Assembly: GCF_007097365.1 (NCBI RefSeq)
Contig: NZ_VJZR01000003.1
Location: 310,001-374,000, forward strand
DNA: 64,000 nt
From: Flavobacterium franklandianum
GTDB taxonomy: Bacteria; Bacteroidota; Bacteroidia; Flavobacteriales; Flavobacteriaceae
Reading direction: 5' to 3'
The notes under the pieces are model-generated. The model saw only the letters and a program-made list of their open reading frames with translations. It was not told where the DNA came from and did not search any database. A program made the position numbers and the translations under genes. This document shows, in pieces, positions 19,310 through 28,574 of the stretch; the first letter of the stretch is position 1; each line of letters opens with the position of its first letter.

Positions 19310-20794
19310 ATGAAAAAAATATTTATAACACCACTCATCGTAAGCATCGTACTTTTAGTGAGTTGTCAAGATCAGCTTACTTCTGAGCCAATAGGTGCAA
19401 CAACATTGGAACAGGCAAAATCTGCTCCTACTCTTACTTCAGTAGAACAATCTGTTAATTCCTCGTATGAATTGCTTTCAAACAGACTGAACATTTTGGC
19501 CGAATGGAATTGGGGTGGTGGTCTAGTATTCCAAAACGATTTTGTAATGCAAGACATTGCATCCGATGATATGGAAAAAAAATGGAGTCCAGATGGCGAT
19601 CAGCCTTGGATGGATGATATCAACAACTTTACTTTTACCTCAACAAATGGTGGTCCAAATGGATTATGGAAATATGATTATGAAGGTATAAAAAGAGTCA
19701 ATATCGCTATTGGATTCTTAACTTCACCTGACTTAGAAACTTTAACGGGTATCACTACAGCAAGAAAAAACCAACTTTTAGGAGAAGCATATTTCTTGAG
19801 ATCATATTACTACTTTTCATTGGTAACTAATTTTGGAGGTGTGCCTTTAATTTTGGCTCCCGTGCAAACCTATCAAGAAGCTTTCACCAATGCTGTAAGA
19901 GTCGATAAATCAGTAGTTTGGGATAGAATTAAAGCAGATTTGGTATTGGCAAAAGGATTAATGCCAAACTCCAAATACAGTTCTACAACTGAAAAATGGA
20001 GAGTTTCAAAAGGAGCTGTAATTGCACTTCAAGCAAAAGCAGCATTATACACTGAAAAATGGTCTGAAGTACCCTCTTTAGTAGACGAATTAGGACCTCT
20101 TGGTTTTAGTTTAAATGCGAATTACTTTAGTTGTTTTAGCACTTCCTCTGAGTTTGCTGAAAATGAAGACATTTTTGTATATGACCATCAATCTGGTACA
20201 AATCCTAGAAGAGGAAATGGAATTTGTGCTCCTTTAGGGTGGGGATTTTTTGCTCCAAGTACCAATTTTATGAATTCATTTGAGCCAAATGACCCTAGAA
20301 AATTGTATACCGCTGACGTACCAAATCAAAATATTAATAAAATGTTAGGAACATTGAACGGAGGAAATAAAGGCAATGATGATGCTCCAACTAATAAGAT
20401 ATATATGCGTTATGCAGATGCGCTACTTTGGAAAGCAGAAGCGCTTAATGAAACAGGAAATTATTCTGGGGCCATTGCGATTATTAATCAAATTAGAACA
20501 AGAGCTAGAAATACTGTAATTGCTACAGGTGGAAATGCACCTGCTGGAACTTTGCCAGACAGACCAGCTTCTACTGATAAAGCTACCGTTAAGGGTTGGT
20601 TGATTTCTGAAAGAAGAGCAGAACTTGGTTTTGAAAACCAAAGAATGTTAGATTTAAAAAGATGGGGAATTGCCAAAGCAGTGATGACAGCACACGGAAA
20701 GAACTTTCAGGATAAACATATGTTGTATCCCCTTCCGCAATCAGAAATTGATGCTTCCGCTGGACTTTTGGTGCAGAATTTAGGAGGATATTAG
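19310..20794 (+). CDS. SusD/RagB-family surface glycan-binding lipoprotein
   Basis: A 494-residue lipoprotein that caps the SusC channel and binds the glycan at the cell surface. Leader MKKIFITPLIVSIVLLVSC gives a lipobox with Cys19. TPR-like helices follow, with the SusD hallmark GEAYFLRSYYYFSLVTNFGG, and the C-terminal RRAELGFENQRMLDLKRWG block. Length is typical. It forms an operon with susC (23-base gap) and is followed by a terminator hairpin. Confidence 0.94.
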   Translation: MKKIFITPLIVSIVLLVSCQDQLTSEPIGATTLEQAKSAPTLTSVEQSVNSSYELLSNRLNILAEWNWGGGLVFQNDFVMQDIASDDMEKKWSPDGDQPWMDDINNFTFTSTNGGPNGLWKYDYEGIKRVNIAIGFLTSPDLETLTGITTARKNQLLGEAYFLRSYYYFSLVTNFGGVPLILAPVQTYQEAFTNAVRVDKSVVWDRIKADLVLAKGLMPNSKYSSTTEKWRVSKGAVIALQAKAALYTEKWSEVPSLVDELGPLGFSLNANYFSCFSTSSEFAENEDIFVYDHQSGTNPRRGNGICAPLGWGFFAPSTNFMNSFEPNDPRKLYTADVPNQNINKMLGTLNGGNKGNDDAPTNKIYMRYADALLWKAEALNETGNYSGAIAIINQIRTRARNTVIATGGNAPAGTLPDRPASTDKATVKGWLISERRAELGFENQRMLDLKRWGIAKAVMTAHGKNFQDKHMLYPLPQSEIDASAGLLVQNLGGY

Positions 20795-20836
20795 AAAATA
20801 AGTTTGGTTAGTGAATTAGTTAGTTAGTATCCTTGA

Positions 20837-20879
20837 GAAGTAGCAGTTAATTAATAAAAATTGCTACTTCTTTTTTTTT
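20837..20879 (+). terminator. Terminator after susD
   Basis: GAAGTAGCA (20837-20845) pairs with TGCTACTTC (20862-20870), followed by nine T residues. Partial read-through would lower expression of the enzymes relative to susCD. Confidence 0.75.
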
Positions 20880-20950
20880 AAACAAATTATGAAATAACTC
20901 TTTATTCGGAATCAGAGAATCAATATAATCCAGCATTAAAAAATAAAAAC

Positions 20951-22657
20951 ATGATAAAAAGCAAAATAGTTTTTTTTATTGCTCTGGCGACTTTTCAATT
21001 AGGATATGCACAAAAAGCCGCAGAACAAATTTCAATTCGTTTGGTTGATGCAATGCCTAATATGCCGACGCCCTACAAGATGAAGGATTGGAAAAAAGTA
21101 ACAGCGCAACAAGATTCGCTTTTATACGATTTTAATGCTAAGGGACCACTTCTGCCATTAATTTGGTGGGATGATAATAAAGTAAATGTACCCATTCGTT
21201 CTTTCGGGATTCCAAGTTATGTTGGTGCTTCAAGAAATATGAATAAACAGTCTAGCTATGAATCATTACCCGTAATTGGTTCTGTTTTGGGTGCGTCATT
21301 GGTAGGAATTGATAAAAGTAATTACAACGGAATTGATTTTGTATCAATGTGTCGACAATTTTATAATACTAAAAACGGAGAAAATTTAGTTATGAATTCT
21401 GTTGACAGAAAAACAGGTGAAACCTTTTGGTATGATATTTTTCCAGGAATGGCGTTCAATATGCTCGTGGACCAATATCCTAAAAAAAAGGAAATCGCTG
21501 ACATCATGAAATTGAATGCCGATAAGTGGATTGTATGTATAAATAGATTGTCCAAAGAAAAAAAATATCCTGATTTTAATTTTACTGCTTTCGATTTTAA
21601 AACTAACAAGGGAGTTTATAACGGTGTTTGGCATGAACCAGATGCAGCAGCGGGTTTAGCATGGCTTGAATTTACCGCTTGGAAAAAATGGGGAGATGCT
21701 TCCTATCTTCAAGCGAGTAAGTCCTGTATGGATTATTTACAAAACCGACCAGAAAAAGAAGGTGCTTATTATGAGATCATGATGCCTTATGGTGCTTACA
21801 TGGCAGTACGAATGAATGCTGAATTAGGAACAAAATACGACGAGATAAAACTATTGAATTGGTGTTTTGACGGGCAAAACTCCGACCGTAATGGATGGGG
21901 TGTAATGGCTGAAAAATGGGGGCAATATGATGTTGATGGTTTAGTGGGGCAGAAAAAAGAGGAGCAATATGCTTTCGCAATGAACACCTTTTCGCAAGCG
22001 GCAGCATTGGTTCCAATTGTAAAATATAATCCTTCTTATTCTAAAACCATTGGAAAATGGATTTTGAATTTATCAAATTCCAGTCGACTTTTTTATAGCG
22101 ATGAACATCCAAAAAACAGACAAACCAGTGCCGTATGGCAGGGAGATCCAAACCATGTGATTTGCTATGAGGGTCTTCGCAAAGATTTAGATCATGGCAA
22201 TGGTTTTGAAGTTTATAAAGATGTATTGGCAAATGAAGGTCCTTATGCTTTGGGTGATCAGATGAAACAATATTCCTCAGCTACCGATTTGTGTCCTTAT
22301 GGATCAGCTTGGGTTGGAATGTTGGCCTCAATTGTTGACACGACAAATGTGGAAGGAATTCTGAAAATAAACTGTAATGCAACCGATTTCTTTTCTTCAA
22401 GAGCATTGCCTACGTTTTTGTTTTATAACCCTTATAAAGAAATAAAAAATGTATCCTTTAATGTAGGGAACAGTTCCGTAAATATTTATGATAGTGTATC
22501 AAAAAAATATATTGGACGAAAGGTTATTGGAAATTTTAATTTCAAATTAAATGCAAATACAGCTATGACACTCATAATAGTGCCATCAGAAATAAAAACA
22601 TCCATGAAAAATAAAACACTCATCGCAGGAACAAATATCATCGATTACCATTATTAA
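20951..22657 (+). CDS. Secreted protein of unrecognised family, paralogue A
   Basis: A 568-residue protein with a signal peptide cut after residue 20 (LGYA-Q). I do not recognise the family. It is a clear paralogue of the protein encoded at 25160-26878. Both share FNAKG, LGASLVGIDKS, PDAAAG (Asp231), YEIMMPYGAY (Glu275), CFDG (Asp307), GWGV, CYEG (Glu407) and NATDFFS. The evenly spaced aromatic helices suggest an alpha/alpha toroid like many glycosidases and lyases, followed by a beta-rich C-terminal domain from about 490. The conserved acidic residues are candidate catalytic groups. The setting in a PUL supports a periplasmic or surface carbohydrate enzyme. This is inference. Confidence 0.7.
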   Translation: MIKSKIVFFIALATFQLGYAQKAAEQISIRLVDAMPNMPTPYKMKDWKKVTAQQDSLLYDFNAKGPLLPLIWWDDNKVNVPIRSFGIPSYVGASRNMNKQSSYESLPVIGSVLGASLVGIDKSNYNGIDFVSMCRQFYNTKNGENLVMNSVDRKTGETFWYDIFPGMAFNMLVDQYPKKKEIADIMKLNADKWIVCINRLSKEKKYPDFNFTAFDFKTNKGVYNGVWHEPDAAAGLAWLEFTAWKKWGDASYLQASKSCMDYLQNRPEKEGAYYEIMMPYGAYMAVRMNAELGTKYDEIKLLNWCFDGQNSDRNGWGVMAEKWGQYDVDGLVGQKKEEQYAFAMNTFSQAAALVPIVKYNPSYSKTIGKWILNLSNSSRLFYSDEHPKNRQTSAVWQGDPNHVICYEGLRKDLDHGNGFEVYKDVLANEGPYALGDQMKQYSSATDLCPYGSAWVGMLASIVDTTNVEGILKINCNATDFFSSRALPTFLFYNPYKEIKNVSFNVGNSSVNIYDSVSKKYIGRKVIGNFNFKLNANTAMTLIIVPSEIKTSMKNKTLIAGTNIIDYHY

Positions 22658-22664
22658 TTTTGAA

Positions 22665-22699
22665 GTACACTATTTAAATTAAAAACACAATTACACTAT
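22665..22699 (+). promoter_or_regulatory. Possible second HTCS site before the GH130 gene
   Basis: GTACACTAT at 22665-22673 is the exact inverse of ATAGTGTAC at 16074-16082, and TTACACTAT follows at 22691-22699. The pair lies just before the GH130 start, so an internal promoter with the same regulator is plausible. Confidence 0.35.
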
Positions 22700-22704
22700 A
22701 AAAA

Positions 22705-23769
22705 ATGATCGATATCGCACAACGTTTTACAGAAAACCCCTTATTATCACCGGCGGATATTCCAGCCAGCAGAGAAGGCTTAGAAATCACCTGTCTGCTT
22801 AATCCAGGTGTATTTCAATTTGAAGGAAAAACTTGGTTGATTGTTCGGGTGGCAGAAAGACCCAAACAAAAAGAAAATATAATTTCCTTTCCTATTCTTA
22901 CGGAAACGGGAGCCATAGAAATTATAGAAATCCCTATGGATGATCCTGAATTAGATGCCAGCGATGCTAGAGTAATCAACTATAAAGGAGTTGATTATTT
23001 GACCACGCTTTCCCATCTAAGATTGCTTTGTAGTGAAGATGGGCATATATTTTACGAGCCGGAAAACTATCCACCATTGGTAGGCGAAGGGATGTTGGAA
23101 ACTTTCGGTATCGAAGATTGTCGTGTTGCTTTATTGGATGGAACCTATTATTTGACCTTTACTTCTGTTTCTCCAAACGGAGTTGGTGTTGGTTTACGCA
23201 CAACAACGGATTGGAAGAATTTCGATAAACACGGTCTGATATTGCCGCCACACAATAAGGATTGCGCCATTTTCCAAGAAAAAATCAACGGCTTGTATTA
23301 TGCGCTACACCGTCCGAGCAGTGTCGATATTGGTGGAAATTATATTTGGCTGACTTCGTCTCCTGATGGTCTTCATTGGGGAAATCATCATTGCATTATT
23401 AAAACAAGAATTGGGCTTTGGGACAGCAAAAGAGTGGGTGCCGGAGCCGCTCCCATAAAAACAGAAAAAGGCTGGTTGTCCATCTATCACGGTGCCAATG
23501 CAGCACATCAATATTGTTTGGGTGCTTTTTTAATGGATTTAAATGATCCTTCAAAAGTGATTGCCAGAACCGAAGAACCCATTATGGTGCCAACTGAGAG
23601 CTATGAATTGAGTGGATTTTTTGGAAACGTAGTGTTTACCAACGGACATGTTGTGCATCCTGATGGCGATACGATTACGGTATATTACGGAGCATCCGAC
23701 GAGTTTGTTTGCGCTGCAGATTTTTCAATTGCGGCTATTTATTCACTTTTAAAATTTAACAGATGCTGA
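22705..23769 (+). CDS. GH130 beta-mannoside phosphorylase or mannosidase
   Basis: A 354-residue five-bladed propeller enzyme with no signal peptide, hence cytoplasmic. The pattern NPGVFQFEGKTWLIVRVAERP (residues 33-53), GIEDCR with the likely acid Asp138, and ALHRPSS are typical of GH130. Known members split beta-mannosides with phosphate to give mannose 1-phosphate, or hydrolyse them. The RVAE-type N-terminus resembles from memory the beta-1,2-mannobiose phosphorylase branch, but the subfamily needs a tree. It overlaps the MFS gene by 7 bases, so the pair is translationally coupled: import followed by cytoplasmic cleavage. Confidence 0.85.
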   Translation: MIDIAQRFTENPLLSPADIPASREGLEITCLLNPGVFQFEGKTWLIVRVAERPKQKENIISFPILTETGAIEIIEIPMDDPELDASDARVINYKGVDYLTTLSHLRLLCSEDGHIFYEPENYPPLVGEGMLETFGIEDCRVALLDGTYYLTFTSVSPNGVGVGLRTTTDWKNFDKHGLILPPHNKDCAIFQEKINGLYYALHRPSSVDIGGNYIWLTSSPDGLHWGNHHCIIKTRIGLWDSKRVGAGAAPIKTEKGWLSIYHGANAAHQYCLGAFLMDLNDPSKVIARTEEPIMVPTESYELSGFFGNVVFTNGHVVHPDGDTITVYYGASDEFVCAADFSIAAIYSLLKFNRC

Positions 23770-25052
23770 AGAAAATAAGAACCGAAATGGGCCACTTTAA
23801 AAGTCAAACACATAATTTTCAAATTCTGATTTTGACCAATATGGTGTATGCATTAGTTTTGCCGGTGATAGATATTTTTGTTGCGGCTTATATTATGCGA
23901 AACTCCAGCGATACTTCAAAAGTGGTAATTTATCAATTGGCAATTTATACTGGAATTCCACTTACTTTTTTACTGAATGGTTTTCTATTAAAACATTTTA
24001 ATATCCGAAAACTATACTCGGCGGGAATGATGCTTAGCGGTGTTTCGATGATTATTATGATGTCATTGAAAACGCTGGATTTAACAGGAATAGGAATAGC
24101 GGGGATCACTATGGGGCTATCCTTTGGATTGTATTGGTCCAATAGAGACTACCTTGCACTTGCCATCACGAATGATGAAAACCGAAACTATTATTATGGA
24201 TTGGAGACTTTTATGTACACAATTATCGCCATCGCAATCCCCGCAACTATTGGATGGTTCATTCAATCCAAAACTGGTGAAGCCGAGAAACACACCGCGT
24301 ATTTAATTATTACCGGTATCGTTTTTTTGATTACTATTACGGCTTCGATTGTCTGTTTTCGGGGGAGTTTTGAAAATCCTACTCAAAAAAAATACATTTT
24401 TTTCAAGTTCCACTCCTTATGGTACAAGTTATTGTCTTTGGCAACGTTCAAGGGTTTGGCACAAGGATTTCTGGTAACAGCACCGGCAATGTTAATATTT
24501 AAATTATTGGGAGAAGAAGGAGCTTTAGGAAAAGCACAGTCTATTGGTGCAGTCCTTGCGGCAATTATTATCTACTTGTTGGGACGATTTTCCAAACCTT
24601 CGGATAGAATAAAAATATTCTCTGCTGGATTGGTGTTGTTTGCTCTAGGGGCTTGTTTAAACGGCTTACTTTACAATAAAACTGGGGTAATTGTATTTCT
24701 ATTATTATTGCTTATCGCAAAACCATTGATGGACTTGGCCTATTTCCCCATTCAATTAAAAGTGATTGACATAGTTTCCCGTATTGAGAAAAGAGGGGAA
24801 TTCACTTATATTTTGAACCATGAAGCGGGATTGTATTTAGGACGACTATTGGGTGCGGGAACATTTCTGGTGTTGTATTATTCGATATCCGAAGATTTTG
24901 CTTTGCGTTATGCGATAGGAATTATTGCTTTATTGCAATTATGTTCTGTTTATATTAGCAAAAATATTATTGCCGAAGGAAATTTGTTTTCACCGGACGA
25001 ACCCGTAATAAACCCCAAGGTAATGAGTGAAGTTACCGAGAAATTGGTGTAA
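23763..25052 (+). CDS. MFS transporter, probable disaccharide importer
   Basis: A 429-residue inner-membrane protein with about 12 predicted helices in two halves split by a loop near 205-215. It is a member of the major facilitator superfamily. It starts inside the end of the GH130 gene (ATG at 23763, 7-base overlap). This suggests it brings the product of periplasmic digestion to the cytoplasmic GH130 enzyme. The substrate is not readable from sequence. Confidence 0.85.
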   Translation: MLKKIRTEMGHFKSQTHNFQILILTNMVYALVLPVIDIFVAAYIMRNSSDTSKVVIYQLAIYTGIPLTFLLNGFLLKHFNIRKLYSAGMMLSGVSMIIMMSLKTLDLTGIGIAGITMGLSFGLYWSNRDYLALAITNDENRNYYYGLETFMYTIIAIAIPATIGWFIQSKTGEAEKHTAYLIITGIVFLITITASIVCFRGSFENPTQKKYIFFKFHSLWYKLLSLATFKGLAQGFLVTAPAMLIFKLLGEEGALGKAQSIGAVLAAIIIYLLGRFSKPSDRIKIFSAGLVLFALGACLNGLLYNKTGVIVFLLLLLIAKPLMDLAYFPIQLKVIDIVSRIEKRGEFTYILNHEAGLYLGRLLGAGTFLVLYYSISEDFALRYAIGIIALLQLCSVYISKNIIAEGNLFSPDEPVINPKVMSEVTEKLV

Positions 25053-25063
25053 AATTTTTCTCT

Positions 25064-25119
25064 TACGTCAGTTCGAGTATTTTTTGTGAAGTAAAACAGA
25101 ACAAAAAATGTATCGAGAA
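25064..25119. repeat. Imperfect inverted repeat, possible dispersed Flavobacterium repeat
   Basis: TTCGAGTATTTTTTGT at 25072-25087 pairs with ACAAAAAATGTATCGAGAA at 25101-25119 apart from one looped base, with a purine-rich spacer. It fills the gap between the MFS gene and paralogue B. From memory, repeats with TTCGAG...ATCGAGAA ends are scattered in Flavobacterium genomes; this cannot be counted here. Confidence 0.5.
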
Positions 25120-25159
25120 TAAATAACCTATATGGTTTTTCAACTAAATCAAACAAGAA

Positions 25160-26878
25160 ATGAATACTATTTTTAAAATCACTTTCGTTGGTCTTTTTTT
25201 CATCCTTTTCGGGATAAACGGAACGGCACAAGTCCAACAACAAAAGATAGCGCGTGTCGATCAAATGCCAAACTTGCCGCAACCGCTGCAAATTATCGAT
25301 TATAAAAAACTGGCTGTGAGTTTTGACAGTACGGTCTATGATTTCAATGCCAAAGGCAAATTTTGGCCTATGGTTTGGATAGACAGCACCAAAAAGAATT
25401 TTCCCCAAAACGTTGTGGGCGTATATACCGCCGTTGCTGACGTGAGACAAGGAACCAATAATAAAGGGATGTTTCATGAAGCACTTGCTACCATGGGAGC
25501 AACTTTAGGAGCTAGTTTGGTAGGAATTGACAAAAGCAAACAGCAAAATTACGTCGGAATGCTCAAAAACTATTACAACAAGGAAACCGGTTGGAATATC
25601 ATGATGAATAATACCTGTCCCGAAGTCGCTTTGTTGGGTGGTGGTTATGGCCGGGACTGGTGGTATGACGTGTATCCGAATCTATTGTTCTATGCTGTTT
25701 ATGACCAATATCCAAAAGAACCAGGTTTTGACGAAATCGCAAAAAGCATCGCCGACAAGTTTTACAATGCCGATTTGATTTTGAATGGCAATTATGACTA
25801 TTCCTATTTTGATTATGGCAAAATGAAACCGATGAAAAACAACATCTGTGCCCAGCCGGATGCAGCGGCAGGTCACGCTTGGGTTTTATATGCAGCCTAT
25901 AAAAAATGGGGTGATCCAAGATATTTGAAAGGAGCAATTAGTGCATTAACTGCTTTAGAATCCCAAAAAATAAACCCAACGTATGAATTACTGATGCCTT
26001 TTGGGGCTTATTTGTCAGCAAGAATAAATGCTGAGGAAGGAAAGAATTTCGACACGAATAAAATGCTCGGCTGGACTTTCGACGGTACAGCAATATGTCG
26101 TGAAGGCTGGGGCGTGTTGGTGGGTAACTGGAACGGAATCGATATTTCAGGAACGGTAGGCAGCACGGTAGATCACGGTGGTTATGGTTTCTTGATGAAT
26201 ACCTATGATATGGCTTGGCCAATGGTGCCGATGGTGCGATACAATCAATCCTATGCAGCGGCCATTGGAAAATGGATGTTGAACGCTGCAAATGCATCTC
26301 GATTTTTCTATCCTCAACACATGCCGGACGAACATGAAACAATTCCGCAACTGGCCGAGGTGACCAAAGGAGTAATTGGCTATGAAGGGATCATTAAGCA
26401 GTCGAGTTATAAGGCACATGAAAATTTGAAAGGCCCCGTGGCTCAAGGAGATGGTCCGCTATGGGTACCAGGTCAAAATCCCGAAGAATCGCAATTCAGC
26501 GTTTACGGAAGTGGGCATGTTGGGATTTTTGGAAGTATTATCCGTGCAACCAATGTGAAAGGAATTCTTCAATTAAATTTACTGGCCACCGATTTTTTCA
26601 GCGATAAAGCCTATCCTTCTTTTTTATATTACAATCCTTATACCACCAAGAAAAAAGTTTCGATTAAAGTGGAGAAGGGAAAAAAAGTGGATTTATACAA
26701 TACGGTTTCTGGAAGTTTTGTAGCTCGTAATGTTACCTCTTCTTCCAAAATTAAACTGGGACCACAAAGTGCAGCGGTAATTGTATGTGTTCCAACATCT
26801 GGTAAAATTACTTATGGAGGATCAAAAATGTTGGTAGATGGTATCGTTGTGGATTATATGGCAAAGCAAAAAAAATAA
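25160..26878 (+). CDS. Secreted protein of unrecognised family, paralogue B
   Basis: A 572-residue secreted protein, signal peptide ending near residue 24 (NGTAQ). It aligns along its length with the protein at 20951-22657 and keeps the same motifs: FNAKG, LGASLVGIDKS, PDAAAG (Asp234), YELLMPFGAY (Glu276), TFDG (Asp308), EGWGV, GYEG (Glu409) and LATDFFSDKAYPSFLYYNPY. It differs in an insert around 152-166 rich in Gly. Keeping two diverged copies in one locus hints that they act on different linkages or are endo/exo partners. No known family is assigned. Confidence 0.7.
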   Translation: MNTIFKITFVGLFFILFGINGTAQVQQQKIARVDQMPNLPQPLQIIDYKKLAVSFDSTVYDFNAKGKFWPMVWIDSTKKNFPQNVVGVYTAVADVRQGTNNKGMFHEALATMGATLGASLVGIDKSKQQNYVGMLKNYYNKETGWNIMMNNTCPEVALLGGGYGRDWWYDVYPNLLFYAVYDQYPKEPGFDEIAKSIADKFYNADLILNGNYDYSYFDYGKMKPMKNNICAQPDAAAGHAWVLYAAYKKWGDPRYLKGAISALTALESQKINPTYELLMPFGAYLSARINAEEGKNFDTNKMLGWTFDGTAICREGWGVLVGNWNGIDISGTVGSTVDHGGYGFLMNTYDMAWPMVPMVRYNQSYAAAIGKWMLNAANASRFFYPQHMPDEHETIPQLAEVTKGVIGYEGIIKQSSYKAHENLKGPVAQGDGPLWVPGQNPEESQFSVYGSGHVGIFGSIIRATNVKGILQLNLLATDFFSDKAYPSFLYYNPYTTKKKVSIKVEKGKKVDLYNTVSGSFVARNVTSSSKIKLGPQSAAVIVCVPTSGKITYGGSKMLVDGIVVDYMAKQKK

Positions 26879-26891
26879 AAATAGCTTGGTT

Positions 26892-28520
26892 ATGTATCCT
26901 AAAATTGTAATCACCGCATTAATTTCATTTTTTATATTTAATGTCAATTCCGTAAAAGCTCAGGATCTTGAGGTTTCCAAGAAATGGTGGAAAGAAGCTG
27001 TGTTTTACCAAATCTATATGCCCAGTTATTCCGACAGCAATGGCGATGGGTATGGAGATTTTAAAGGGATGACCCAAAAGTTGGATTATTTACAGGGAAT
27101 TGGAGTCAAAGGAATCTGGCTTACGCCTTTTCTTAGTTCGCCAAAGGTGGACAACGGCTATGATATTTCCAATTATTATGAAATTGATCCAACTTATGGA
27201 ACCAAAGCTGATTTTGACGTCTTTTTGAATGAAGCCCACAAAAGAGGAATAAAAGTGATTATGGATATGGTACTGAACCACACTTCCACCGATTGCAAAT
27301 GGTTTCAGGAATCCCAAAAATCGGTTGATAATAAGTATCGCGATTATTATATTTGGAAAGACAAACCCAACAATTGGGAATCTTTTTTTGGAGGAAGCGC
27401 TTGGCAAAAAGATACTTTGACGAATCAATATTACTACCATAAGTTTGATAAAAGGATGGCGGATCTCAACTGGTCTAATCCAAAAGTGGTTGCCGAGGTT
27501 GAAAAAATACTGCGATTTTGGTTGGAATGCGGAGTTGACGGGTTTCGATTGGATGTTATCAATTTTTTGACAACCGACGGCATTACGGGGGATAATCCAA
27601 TGAAAGACGGCGTCCATGAACATATCAACGACATCAACCAATCGGGCGTTTCGACTGTGATGAAAAAGATAAAATCGGTGGTCAATGAATATGAAAATCG
27701 CTTTGTCGTGGGAGAAATTGGAAGTGACAAGATTGAAATATTGAAGCAATATCAATCCCCGGATTTGTTGGATGTGGTTTTTAATTTCAATTTTGGAAGC
27801 ATCGATAAATTTTCGGCGCAACGCATTTTTGACGAGCTCCAAAGTATGGAAAAAAACATGAGCAATTATCCAACCTTGTTTTTCAGTAGTCATGACATGC
27901 CTAGAATGATTGACCGTCTTGCCGATGGTAATGTAGAGAAAGCGACAGCATTGGCAGCATTGATACTGACAGCAAAAGGAGTCCCTTTTATTTTTTATGG
28001 CGAAGAAATTGGGATGCACAATATCACGGCTCAAAACATAGAAGACATGCTCGATATCCAAGGTAAAACCCATTATCAATTGGCATTGGACAAAGGTAAA
28101 AATCCTGACGAAGCACTTCGTGAGGGAAACAAGCACAACCGTGATAAATCGCGAAGCCCAATGCAATGGAGCGGCGATGTTTTGGCTGGGTTTTCAACCA
28201 AAAAATCTTGGATAAAGATTAATTCGGATTACAAGAAAATTAATGTCCGAAATTTGGAAAGGAAAGAGAATTCTATTCTAAAGAATTACAAAGAGTTAAT
28301 TGAATTGAGAAATAGAGAAAAAGCCTTGCAATATGGCAAATACGACAAGCTTGAATATGCCGACAATCAAATTTCATTTACACGGTCTATTGATGACGAT
28401 ACCATTACGACAATAATCAACTTTGGTACAAAAAATAATATAAAATTGCCTGCCGGAGCTAAAATATTGATGGGAAACACCATGCTGAAAACAAACAGTT
28501 TTGTTGTTTACAAAAACTAA
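26892..28520 (+). CDS. Secreted GH13 alpha-glucosidase-type enzyme
   Basis: A 542-residue alpha-amylase-superfamily enzyme. I start it at the ATG at 26892 because this gives a signal peptide ending VKAQ; an ATG at 26838 lies inside the preceding gene. The TIM barrel shows WWKEAVFYQIYMPSYSDSNG, nucleophile Asp221 in DGFRLDVIN, acid Glu275 in VVGEIG and Asp335 in SSHDMPR. The pattern fits the oligo-1,6-glucosidase/alpha-glucosidase group that trims oligosaccharides, not long-chain amylases. It lies in the PUL operon 13 bases after paralogue B. The exact linkage is uncertain. Confidence 0.87.
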   Translation: MYPKIVITALISFFIFNVNSVKAQDLEVSKKWWKEAVFYQIYMPSYSDSNGDGYGDFKGMTQKLDYLQGIGVKGIWLTPFLSSPKVDNGYDISNYYEIDPTYGTKADFDVFLNEAHKRGIKVIMDMVLNHTSTDCKWFQESQKSVDNKYRDYYIWKDKPNNWESFFGGSAWQKDTLTNQYYYHKFDKRMADLNWSNPKVVAEVEKILRFWLECGVDGFRLDVINFLTTDGITGDNPMKDGVHEHINDINQSGVSTVMKKIKSVVNEYENRFVVGEIGSDKIEILKQYQSPDLLDVVFNFNFGSIDKFSAQRIFDELQSMEKNMSNYPTLFFSSHDMPRMIDRLADGNVEKATALAALILTAKGVPFIFYGEEIGMHNITAQNIEDMLDIQGKTHYQLALDKGKNPDEALREGNKHNRDKSRSPMQWSGDVLAGFSTKKSWIKINSDYKKINVRNLERKENSILKNYKELIELRNREKALQYGKYDKLEYADNQISFTRSIDDDTITTIINFGTKNNIKLPAGAKILMGNTMLKTNSFVVYKN

Positions 28521-28574
28521 AGTTGGCTGATTCAACCAAGAATGCTATTGGTAAAAGCTTTTAAAATCGTACCT

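Noticed and set aside
27090..28166. 358-codon open frame on the minus strand
   Set aside because: Lies wholly opposite the GH13 gene, whose catalytic motifs are clear; the antisense frame has no recognisable motif.
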